A stretch of 6,113 nucleotides of DNA from Opitutia bacterium. GTDB lineage: Bacteria > Verrucomicrobiota > Verrucomicrobiia > Opitutales > UBA953. Of the stretch, positions 1-5,477 are shown one piece after another; position 1 is the stretch's first letter, and every line of letters begins with the position of its first letter. Under the pieces are notes generated by a model. It saw nothing but the letters and a program-made list of their open reading frames with translations, was not told the DNA's origin and searched no databases. The stretch is from contig JAJPZB010000179.1 in the NCBI GenBank assembly GCA_021204635.1, positions 1 to 6,113 of the forward strand, in the 5' to 3' direction. Made by a program: the position numbers and the translations under genes.

Positions 1-60
1 ATCCACCCAACCCCACCGTTCACCACAAACCATCCCCCACAACCCCTCCACAACAAAACT
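1..60. repeat. C/A-rich intergenic repeat block
   Basis: The first 60 bases are almost entirely C and A. They contain a copy of the window's intergenic repeat motif (TCACCACAAACC at 20-31) plus degenerate copies. The same motif, or its complement, recurs at 2165-2238 and 2344-2600, and a short piece lies at 6105-6113, always outside genes. No convincing coding frame is visible. The block may continue to the left of the window. Confidence 0.55.
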
Positions 61-64
61 TTTC

Positions 65-84
65 GACAAATTTTAAAAATTGTC
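65..84. promoter_or_regulatory. AT-rich palindrome abutting the -35 box (operator or UP element candidate)
   Basis: A 20-base inverted repeat runs from GACAA to TTGTC with an A/T core, with one symmetric mismatch pair (bases 70 and 79). It ends one base before the TTGACA of the candidate promoter. Its position fits either a dimeric regulator site or an AT-rich UP-like element; which of these it is cannot be told from sequence alone. A second small inverted repeat, TGTC-TT-GACA at 81-90, overlaps it and the -35 box. Confidence 0.4.
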
Positions 85-111
85 TTGACATTGCCCCCCC
101 CCCCCTACAAA
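85..111 (+). promoter_or_regulatory. Candidate sigma-70 promoter with C12 spacer tract
   Basis: A perfect -35 hexamer TTGACA (85-90) is followed by TTG and 12 consecutive C (94-105), then TACAAA (106-111) as the best -10 match. The spacer is 15 bp, two short of the 17 bp optimum, so gain of two C would give optimal spacing. Homopolymer tracts between -35 and -10 are a known basis of phase-variable expression, for example of Neisseria outer-membrane proteins. Transcription would start near 117-120 and give a leader of about 60 bases ahead of the exported-protein gene. The -10 box is not perfect, so the promoter is a prediction. Confidence 0.55.
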
Positions 112-130
112 CTTACCACTTACCGAAAAA

Positions 131-149
131 GTCGGGGAAGGTCTCCGAC
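131..149 (+). other. Leader hairpin
   Basis: GTCGGGGA pairs with TCTCCGAC across a 3-base AGG loop, giving an 8-bp stem with one G-U pair. It lies inside the predicted 5' leader, about 30 bases before the start codon. There is no T run after it, so it is not a terminator. It could affect mRNA stability or translation; no riboswitch family is recognised. Confidence 0.3.
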
Positions 150-180
150 ACTTCCGGCAAACTCAAATCACACAAGTATC

Positions 181-2082
181 ATGGTTAACTCAAAGTTAAT
201 ATTAACAACCCTCGTCGCAGCAGCTGCGGCGATTACGACGATCCCCGCTCTCGCGGACGATCTGACGTGGGCAGGCGACAATGACGGAAACATCTGGTCG
301 TCCGAGTCCACAGTTTGGGGCGATAGCGAAACTACGTTCCAATCCGGCGACAACGCCACCTTCGACGCCACCGGCGCTTCCAACTCGATAGTTACTCTCG
401 GCGAAGACATCACTGCGGGAACAATCACTGTTTCCGAGACAGGCTATACTTTTGCCGCGACCGACAGTGCCAAACTCACCGCAGACACCTTCAACATCAG
501 CGGTTCGGGCAACAATTCCCCGACTTCCACCACGTTTGAAATCACCATCGATTCGAGCGCGAGTGTCTCTGTTGGCACACTTGCCCACGTGTCCGCCGGT
601 AGCACGCTGACCGTCAATGGAACGTTCAGCGCGGGCGAGGTGAGCTATGGCGGCGGATTTTCAAAAGTGATTGGCGGAATCGGAACGTTTTCGGCGACGA
701 CTTTCACCGATTCCACAAATCAAACTGCCGGCTACCTCTACATCACCGTCGCCAATTTCAACGTCGATACTTTTGTCGACGAGGGCAAGGGCGCGGTGAC
801 GTTTTCCTCCTCGGACAGCGTGAACATCGGCACGTTAGAATTGGGCGGACCGGACGATTCTACGACCTCCGGCGAATCAATTGTTTTCAGCGGCACCGGA
901 AATTACACCATCGGCGCAATTACTGCGGCGAGCGTTACTTCAAATACAAGCAGAGGCATTACGGTGGAATCCGGAACTACGCTCAACGTCGGCGCGATTG
1001 ATGTTCCCGCCAAAATTACGACCTTGGCGATAGGCGGAACCGTAAATGTGAACTCCGAATATTACAGCAATACGAGCGAGGGCACTGCCGGCGTCATAAA
1101 TTATGGCGGCACGAGCTATTCGTTTTCCATCACGGATAACGGCGACGAAAAAGGCACGCTGAATGCCACCAAGTTGGTTACGGCGAGCTCCGGTTCCGGC
1201 GCGTTGACCATCAGCGTCAGTTCTCTCAACCTCGATGTTTTGGAAAACGATGGCGCGCACGCAATCACGCTTTCATCTGAAACCGCGAATATCGGCTCGA
1301 TAGTCCAAGCCGGCTCGGCAACCATAACGGTTTCGGCGGGGCGCTTGAATGTCGATTCGATAACAAAGACCGGAAGCGGCGGCGCCATCAATATCGACAC
1401 CACAACTATCGGGCTCAACAGCGTGGATAGTGCGGATTTTACTGCGGCGCTGTGGATTACGTCCGGAAGCACGGTTACGTTTGATTTGTCTTCAGGGCAG
1501 AGCTTGACGCTCTCCGGCGCAGTCACGGCAAATCAGTCCGGAGAAAGCGCAATCGTCAAAATTGGCGCTGGCACGTTGACGCTCTCGGGCACCAATACTT
1601 ACACAGCCGGCACGACGATCGCCGAGGGCATCGTTGTGGCGGCGAGCAGTGGAGCGCTCGGGAATGGCGCTGTCACGATTGACGGTGGTCAGCTCACGGT
1701 TAGTGGCGAAGGCGTTACGGTCTCGAATGAGATCACGGTTGTGCTCGACAACTACGTTACCTCGAGTTCGACCGACGCGGAGGCTGCTGCCTACGCGATT
1801 GTCATCGATGGCGCGACGCTGAGCTCGGAGATCGCGGTCACCGCAAGCGACGAGTTCCTGAGTTCTCTTGTTGCCGGCGAAGAATATGCGTTCAACATCG
1901 TCTCCGGCAACTACGATGGCGATATCAGCTACGACGCTCTCGAGGCGTTAGGCTATAGCGTGAGCCTCGAGAATGGCATAATCACGATCTCGGTTCCTGA
2001 GCCTTCGATGTTTGGTTTGCTCGCGGGGCTCGGTGCGCTCGGGTTTGTGGCGGCACGCCGGCGCCGCAACCGCAAGGCATAA
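181..2082 (+). CDS. PEP-CTERM sorted beta-helical surface protein with autotransporter-type strand repeat
   Basis: This encodes a 633-aa exported protein, probably surface-anchored or released by the exosortase pathway. Residues 1-25 form a signal peptide: Lys5, a hydrophobic stretch, and ALA before Asp26. Residues about 190-430 are a Gly/Ser/Thr-rich series of degenerate repeats of the type x-N-[VIL]-[DG]-[TSA]-[LIV], spaced mostly 20-21 residues apart, as in a right-handed beta-helix. Residues about 459-505 match the autotransporter-associated beta-strand repeat (GAGTLTLSGTNTYTAGTT). The C-terminus is a classic PEP-CTERM signal: VPEPS at 605-609, a hydrophobic segment to Ala625, then RRRRNRK. 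The ATG at 181 is preferred because it begins the signal peptide; an upstream TTG at 85 lies in the -35 box. No clear Shine-Dalgarno sequence precedes it. The gene stands alone, with its own candidate promoter and terminator. There is no autotransporter barrel domain. The ligand or function is unknown; adhesion, matrix or polysaccharide contact are guesses. Confidence 0.9.
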   Translation: MVNSKLILTTLVAAAAAITTIPALADDLTWAGDNDGNIWSSESTVWGDSETTFQSGDNATFDATGASNSIVTLGEDITAGTITVSETGYTFAATDSAKLTADTFNISGSGNNSPTSTTFEITIDSSASVSVGTLAHVSAGSTLTVNGTFSAGEVSYGGGFSKVIGGIGTFSATTFTDSTNQTAGYLYITVANFNVDTFVDEGKGAVTFSSSDSVNIGTLELGGPDDSTTSGESIVFSGTGNYTIGAITAASVTSNTSRGITVESGTTLNVGAIDVPAKITTLAIGGTVNVNSEYYSNTSEGTAGVINYGGTSYSFSITDNGDEKGTLNATKLVTASSGSGALTISVSSLNLDVLENDGAHAITLSSETANIGSIVQAGSATITVSAGRLNVDSITKTGSGGAINIDTTTIGLNSVDSADFTAALWITSGSTVTFDLSSGQSLTLSGAVTANQSGESAIVKIGAGTLTLSGTNTYTAGTTIAEGIVVAASSGALGNGAVTIDGGQLTVSGEGVTVSNEITVVLDNYVTSSSTDAEAAAYAIVIDGATLSSEIAVTASDEFLSSLVAGEEYAFNIVSGNYDGDISYDALEALGYSVSLENGIITISVPEPSMFGLLAGLGALGFVAARRRRNRKA

Positions 2083-2122
2083 GCTGCGCTACAGATTTAT
2101 CATTGGTTAGTGATTATGGAAT

Positions 2123-2162
2123 AAGGCTCTTCGGTGTGATGAACACCGGAGAGCCTTTTTTT
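2123..2162 (+). terminator. Rho-independent terminator of the PEP-CTERM gene
   Basis: AGGCTCTTCGGTGT (2124-2137) pairs with ACACCGGAGAGCCT (2143-2156) across the loop GATGA. This gives a 14-bp stem with a single G-U pair, extendable by A2123-T2157. Seven T follow at 2156-2162. It lies 40 bases after the stop codon of the surface-protein gene and should end its transcript cleanly. On the other strand the stem is followed only by TTATT, so it would work poorly for the converging nuo operon. Confidence 0.93.
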
Positions 2163-2240
2163 GGGGTTGGTGGTGAGGACTTGGGTTGGTGGTGGGAGGA
2201 GTTTGTGGTGGGATTTTTTTCGGAGGGGTTGGTGGTGAGA
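2163..2240 (+). repeat. G-rich intergenic repeat cluster (GGTTGGTGGTGR)
   Basis: Three copies of GGTTGGTGGTGR lie at 2165-2176, 2184-2195 and 2227-2238, with a variant AGTTTGTGGTGG at 2200-2211. They are the reverse complement of the C-rich units at 2344-2600. The closely spaced GG runs could form two-tier G-quadruplexes in DNA or RNA. The cluster starts directly after the terminator of the PEP-CTERM gene. Frames reading through it give low-complexity peptides and are not genes. Confidence 0.75.
2200..2238 (+). repeat. Left arm of long inverted repeat
   Basis: This 39-base stretch is the reverse complement of 2456-2493. Both read AGTTTGTGGTGGG, then A and a T run, then CGGAGGG, then TTGGTGGTG. 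Apart from the last base, the arms differ only in homopolymer length: G3 against G4, T7 against T6, and G4 against G3. The arms are 217 bases apart and enclose the palindromic core and part of the C-rich cluster. Confidence 0.8.
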
Positions 2241-2294
2241 AGCAAAGTCAGGCGACGTTCAACGAACACACTCCCTCACCGCTAACGTGGTCCC

Positions 2295-2315
2295 CTCCCG
2301 CTAACTTAGCGGGAG
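2295..2315. repeat. Perfect 21-base palindrome
   Basis: CTCCCGCTAA and TTAGCGGGAG are exact inverted copies around a single central C (2305). The half-site CGCTAAC also occurs upstream at 2280-2286. No T run follows on either strand, so it does not look like an intrinsic terminator. It could be a protein-binding palindrome or part of a REP-like extragenic element. Confidence 0.7.
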
Positions 2316-2317
2316 AA

Positions 2318-2336
2318 TCGCGCATTGCATGCGCGA
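2318..2336. repeat. Perfect 8-bp stem hairpin
   Basis: TCGCGCAT (2318-2325) and ATGCGCGA (2329-2336) are exact inverted copies with a TGC loop. It begins two bases after the palindrome at 2295-2315, so the two form a tandem pair of small GC-rich palindromes between the two repeat clusters. This is the arrangement seen in REP/BIME-type extragenic elements, although no family is recognised here. Confidence 0.65.
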
Positions 2337-2355
2337 TGTGTTGCCACCACCAACC

Positions 2356-2390
2356 TGCCGCCACCACTAACCCAAATCTCACCACCAACC
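2356..2390 (+). repeat. Direct repeat copy 1 (35 bp)
   Basis: This 35-base sequence beginning TGCCGCCACCACTAACCC is repeated at 2549-2583 with one difference (A2387 against G2580). It holds two of the 12-base units plus the spacer between them, so the duplication is larger than one unit. Confidence 0.8.
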
Positions 2391-2455
2391 TGGTCCTCAC
2401 CACTAACCCACCATTTCCTCGCAACAATCTCGATTCCTACCACCAACTCAAAATT

Positions 2456-2493
2456 CCACCACCAACCCTCCGAAAAAATCCCCACCACAAACT
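2456..2493 (+). repeat. Right arm of long inverted repeat
   Basis: This is the inverted partner of 2200-2238. It starts with CCACCACCAACCC and ends with CCACCACAAACT, with TCCG and an A6 run between. See the left arm for the length differences between the two. Confidence 0.8.
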
Positions 2494-2496
2494 GCC

Positions 2497-2514
2497 GTGA
2501 GGGACGTTAGTCCC
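2497..2514. repeat. Short hairpin GGGAC-GTTA-GTCCC
   Basis: GGGAC (2501-2505) pairs with GTCCC (2510-2514) across GTTA. The preceding GTGAGGG (2497-2503) is the inverted match of CCCTCAC at 2273-2279 on the other side of the repeat region. There is no T tract on the minus strand, so it is not a convincing terminator for the nuo operon. Confidence 0.4.
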
Positions 2515-2548
2515 GAACAAATCCGTGTGACATCCCTTCGTGGCAGAT

Positions 2549-2583
2549 TGCCGCCACCACTAACCCAAATCTCACCACCGACC
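2549..2583 (+). repeat. Direct repeat copy 2 (35 bp)
   Basis: This is the second copy of the 35-base sequence at 2356-2390, 193 bases downstream and in the same orientation, with one substitution. Identity stops at both ends, so the boundaries are sharp. Confidence 0.8.
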
Positions 2584-2614
2584 CATTTTCACCACCAACC
2601 CGGTTGCGTAGTAT

Positions 2615-3490
2615 TCACAAGATTTTGATGTGCGGCATGGTGGTGGCGAATTGCGCGCGCTCGGCGGGGCTCATCACGGCGAGTGCGGTGGAGAGTGCGT
2701 CTGCCACAGCGGGGTCTCGCGCGATTACGCGCGTCGGGTTTGTGGTGGTGGCGGGCAGCCCCGAGCGCGGATCGACGATGCATGTCTTTCGTTGCGGCGC
2801 GCCGGAACTGCTCAGGGCTTCGTTTTTTATGGAGATGGTCTCGGGTCTGTTGCCGAGTGCGATTTCCCAGCCTTTGTCGCGACCTTCGGGGGCGTCGAGC
2901 GCGAGAATTGTTGAGCCGCCGGCGGAGAGCAGGGCGCTTTCGATGCCGAGGCTTTCGAGGTCTTCCGCCATTTTTTTCAGTGCGAATCCCTTTGCGATGC
3001 CGCCGAGATCCAACTTCGCGCCCGCATTGTCGCACACGATTTCGACACTGTTGTCGTCGAGCGAGAATGCGCCGAAGCGGAAATTTTCAAATGCCGCGCG
3101 CCACTCCGGCATTTCCTCGCAAAATCCGCCACCGTTGCCGCAGGCAGCATTTGCCACAGTCGCGGCTTGTTGCCTCGTCCAAAAATCGACGAGCGTTCCG
3201 GCGGCGGGGTCGAACGCCTTCGCGGTTTGTTGCGAGAGCGATTGCGCGAGTTTGAGGCACTCGAAGGTCTCGGGCTGCAGCCGCAGGCGCTCGCCTTGTT
3301 TGAGGGCGTTTGCGCGGGCGATGTCGCTGTCGGCGAGAGATTTGCTCAGCGCCTTTTCTATTTTTTTGAGCGTGACAAATGCCTTGTGCGCCGCCTGCGC
3401 GGGCTCTGCGCCGCGTTGTCGTGCGCCGGAAATCCTGATCAGCCAGCGGGCTGACATTGCGCTTTGCGAAAAAACGGCGAGCGTCGGCAT
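2615..3490 (-). CDS. apbE: ApbE-family FAD:protein FMN transferase
   Basis: This encodes a 291-aa ApbE homologue. ApbE enzymes use Mg2+ and FAD to attach FMN through a phosphoester bond to a Thr or Ser of target proteins such as NqrB/NqrC and RnfD/RnfG. Family landmarks appear in order: FSQSAMSARWLIRI near the N-terminus, FDPAAGTLVDFW (93-104), DLGGIAKGFA (161-170), AGGST (190-194), SSSGAPQR followed by IVDPRSG (228-244), and ADALSTALAVM (263-273). In the IVDP motif the residue three before Asp240 is Cys237 (codon 2780-2782), where most family members have a conserved His important for catalysis, so activity or specificity may differ. There is no signal peptide or lipobox, which suggests a cytoplasmic protein. 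The ATG at 3490 is chosen, 31 bases after the nuoD stop; a longer TTG start at 3553 would overlap nuoD and add 21 residues that do not look like ApbE. It is the last gene of the run nuoB-nuoC-nuoD-apbE. Its substrate is not in the window. Confidence 0.87.
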   Translation of the reverse strand: MPTLAVFSQSAMSARWLIRISGARQRGAEPAQAAHKAFVTLKKIEKALSKSLADSDIARANALKQGERLRLQPETFECLKLAQSLSQQTAKAFDPAAGTLVDFWTRQQAATVANAACGNGGGFCEEMPEWRAAFENFRFGAFSLDDNSVEIVCDNAGAKLDLGGIAKGFALKKMAEDLESLGIESALLSAGGSTILALDAPEGRDKGWEIALGNRPETISIKNEALSSSGAPQRKTCIVDPRSGLPATTTNPTRVIARDPAVADALSTALAVMSPAERAQFATTMPHIKIL

Positions 3491-3521
3491 TTTCCGCGTT
3501 GTCGTTTTTCGCAGTGCGCCG

Positions 3522-4751
3522 CTATCGGTCGCACTCGCCTTGCACGAAATCAAGCGAGCCGAGAATCGCGGGAATATCCGTGACGAAGTGGCCCGGGACG
3601 AGAACCGGCAGCGTCGAGAGCGAGACGAACGAGGGCCCGCGGACGTGCAGGCGATACGGGTGGCCCTCGCCCTTCGAGTGGATGAAAAATCCGAGCGCGC
3701 CCTTCGGGTTTTCCGCCTCGAAATATGCTTCGCCGGCGGGGATTTGCGGCCCGTGCGTCGTGATCATGAAATTCTGAATGAGTTCTTCCATGCCCGTGAG
3801 GACGCGATTTTTCGGCGGGAGGCAAATTTTTCTTGCATCTTCCGCGAAAATCGGTCCGTCGGGAATCGTCTTGCAAACTTGGCGCACGATTCTCACGGAT
3901 TGGCGCACCTCTTCCGTTTTCAGCAAATAGCGGTCGTAGCAATCGCCCACAGTGCCGACGGGGATGTCGAAATCGTATTGCTCGTAGCCGCTGTATGGAC
4001 GGTCTTTGCGAATGTCGGCGCAGACGCCGGTGCAGCGCAGATTCACGCCTGTCAGCCCGTATTGCAGCGCAAAATCGCGCTTGATTACGCCGATTCCCTG
4101 CGTGCGGTCTGTGAAAATTTTGTTGCGCGAGAGCAGGCCTTCCATCTCGTCCAAGGCTTTGAGAACGCAGTCGCAAGCCTTTTCCACCTTCGCGAGCCAG
4201 CCCTCGGGCACGTCGCGCGTGACGCCGCCGATTCGCGTGTAGCTGCACGAGAGGCGTTGCCCCGTCAGCTCTTCAAAGAGCGAGTAAATGCGTTCGCGCT
4301 CGGTGTATGTCGTGAGAAAAACGGTGAGCGCGCCGGTGTCCATTGCATAGACGCCCAAGCCGAGCAGGTGCGACGACATTCGCGAAAGCTCGCTCGTGAG
4401 CACGCGGAGAGCGGCGCAGCGCGGGGGAACTTCGAGGCCGGCGAGCCGCTCGACGGTGAGCGCGTAGGCGACGTTGTTGCAAATCGGCGCGAGATAGTCC
4501 AAGCGGTCCGTGAACGGCACGAACTGGTTGTACGTCATGTTCTCCGCCAATTTGTCGTCGCCTCTGTGCAGGTAGCCGATGACGGGCGTGCACTTGGTCA
4601 CGATTTCGCCGTCAACTTCGAGTTGGAGGCGGAGGACGCCGTGCGTTGACGGGTGCGACGGCCCCATTGTCACGTGCATTTTTTCGCACTGTATGACATC
4701 GTCATCGCGGCTTGCGGCGTCGGAGAATTCAAAATCGAGGCTCTTGGGCAT
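3522..4751 (-). CDS. nuoD: NADH-quinone oxidoreductase subunit D (NuoD, 49-kDa type)
   Basis: This encodes a 409-aa complex I subunit of the peripheral arm that forms the quinone pocket together with NuoB. It spans a normal full length. The N-terminal signature MGPSHPSTHG (29-38) includes His33 and His37, and Tyr74 in NMTYNQF probably matches the quinone-contacting Tyr of the family. TDRLDYLAP (81-89), ERLAGLEVPPR (101-111), and the C-terminus GSLDFVQGECDR (398-409) agree with family landmarks. It is a separate NuoD, not a NuoCD fusion. A Shine-Dalgarno-like AAGGGA (minus strand, 4761-4766) lies 9 bases before the ATG. The gap from nuoC is 38 bases, which fits one transcript. Next in the operon comes an apbE-like gene instead of the usual nuoE. 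Confidence 0.97.
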   Translation of the reverse strand: MPKSLDFEFSDAASRDDDVIQCEKMHVTMGPSHPSTHGVLRLQLEVDGEIVTKCTPVIGYLHRGDDKLAENMTYNQFVPFTDRLDYLAPICNNVAYALTVERLAGLEVPPRCAALRVLTSELSRMSSHLLGLGVYAMDTGALTVFLTTYTERERIYSLFEELTGQRLSCSYTRIGGVTRDVPEGWLAKVEKACDCVLKALDEMEGLLSRNKIFTDRTQGIGVIKRDFALQYGLTGVNLRCTGVCADIRKDRPYSGYEQYDFDIPVGTVGDCYDRYLLKTEEVRQSVRIVRQVCKTIPDGPIFAEDARKICLPPKNRVLTGMEELIQNFMITTHGPQIPAGEAYFEAENPKGALGFFIHSKGEGHPYRLHVRGPSFVSLSTLPVLVPGHFVTDIPAILGSLDFVQGECDR

Positions 4752-4789
4752 TGTGAAATTTCCCTTTTTGAAATTGTTGTCGTTGCGCG

Positions 4790-5437
4790 TCAGGCGTCAT
4801 TGTTGCCGTTGTTTTTCGGCTTGCGATTGCCTTCGCGCCACTCCTGATCGAGGGCGCGCGGCTCGGATTTGCGCATGGTGTTTCCGCCTGTCGCGAGGAA
4901 GGGCCCGCCGTTTTGCGGCGCGGGCAAGACCTTGACGCCGGTCTGCGCGACGGTGTCGGGGTCGGGGTGCGGGACCTCAATTCCTGCGAGCGGGAAATCT
5001 TTTCGCAACGGGTGATACGGATATTCGTCCCACATCAAAATGCGGCGCATGTCGGGGTGGTCTTCAAATTCAATTCCGAGCAGGTCAAACGCCTCGCGCT
5101 CGTGCCAATTGCAGCCCGCCCAAACGGAGCAGAGCGAGGGCACACGCGGCTTTTCGTTGTCTTGCGCATAGACGTTCATGCGCACGTAGAGGTGTTTGTC
5201 GTAGTTGTAAACGTGCCAAATCGCGGAAAAGCGCGGCGAGGCATCCACGCCCCAGTCGCAGCCTTCGACGTCGTTTATCGAGGAAAATCCTTCGTTGTCG
5301 CGGAGCGCGCGGGCGAATTCCACGGCTTTGTCGGCAGGGACGTCGAACGAGGCGTGGTCTGCCGAACCGGGTCTGACGGCGAGGTAGGGGTATTTTTCGA
5401 GGAGCTCGTTTTGCAGCGCCAAATCTTTTTCGTTCAT
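4790..5437 (-). CDS. nuoC: NADH-quinone oxidoreductase subunit C (NuoC, 30-kDa type)
   Basis: This encodes a 215-aa peripheral-arm subunit of complex I that packs against NuoD. The family signature is clear: NWHEREAFDLLGIEFEDHPD (110-129), RRILM (131-135), and YHPLRKDFPL (141-150). The N-terminal 100 residues carry the less conserved alpha/beta domain. Residues about 165-215 form a charged tail (GGPFLATGGNTMRKSEPRA, then KPKNNGNND) beyond the point where many NuoC proteins end; it is probably unstructured and lineage-specific. A good Shine-Dalgarno AAGGA (minus strand, 5443-5447) lies 5 bases before the ATG. It sits 40 bases after nuoB and 38 before nuoD. Confidence 0.97.
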   Translation of the reverse strand: MNEKDLALQNELLEKYPYLAVRPGSADHASFDVPADKAVEFARALRDNEGFSSINDVEGCDWGVDASPRFSAIWHVYNYDKHLYVRMNVYAQDNEKPRVPSLCSVWAGCNWHEREAFDLLGIEFEDHPDMRRILMWDEYPYHPLRKDFPLAGIEVPHPDPDTVAQTGVKVLPAPQNGGPFLATGGNTMRKSEPRALDQEWREGNRKPKNNGNNDA

Positions 5438-5477
5438 AAAAATCCTTGGAGAAATTTTTGCGTGAGAGCCGTTTTTT

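Larger units (their letters stand above)
2344..2600 (+). repeat. C-rich intergenic repeat cluster (YCACCACYAACC)
   Basis: About ten copies of a 12-base unit lie in one orientation. They start at 2344, 2361, 2379, 2397, 2438 (degenerate), 2456, 2482 (CCACCACAAACT), 2554, 2572 (one change) and 2589. Position 7 to 9 variants CCA, CTA and CAA recur. Spacing is irregular, mostly 16-26 bases, with a 60-70 base gap around 2494-2553, so this is neither a simple tandem repeat nor a CRISPR array. On the minus strand, which is the transcript strand of the apbE-like gene, it reads as GGTTGGTGGTGR. The stretch 2083-2614 holds no credible gene. Confidence 0.8.

Noticed and set aside
85..180. 32-residue N-terminal extension of the PEP-CTERM protein from a TTG codon at 85.
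   Set aside because: The TTG is the first half of the -35 box, the extension crosses the C12 tract, and it would place basic residues ahead of an otherwise complete signal peptide starting at 181.
2123..2162. Bidirectional terminator also ending the nuo operon.
   Set aside because: On the minus strand the stem is followed by TTATT rather than a T run, and it lies more than 450 bases past the apbE stop, so use in that direction is doubtful.
2186..2500. Plus-strand open frames through the intergenic region (about 60-104 codons).
   Set aside because: They translate the YCACCACYAACC repeats into Thr/Asn/Pro-rich low-complexity peptides and lack ribosome binding sites.
2344..2600. CRISPR array.
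   Set aside because: The repeat unit is only 12 bases, spacing is irregular, and the spacers themselves contain related sequence; no cas gene is nearby.
3491..3553. Longer ApbE start at TTG 3553.
   Set aside because: The extra 21 residues overlap the end of nuoD and do not resemble the family. The ATG at 3490 starts just before the first conserved block.
2604..4649. Plus-strand open frame of 681 codons.
   Set aside because: It lies wholly antisense to apbE and nuoD, which have clear family motifs. Its product is Arg/Ala-rich without any recognisable domain; such long antisense frames are common in GC-rich genes.
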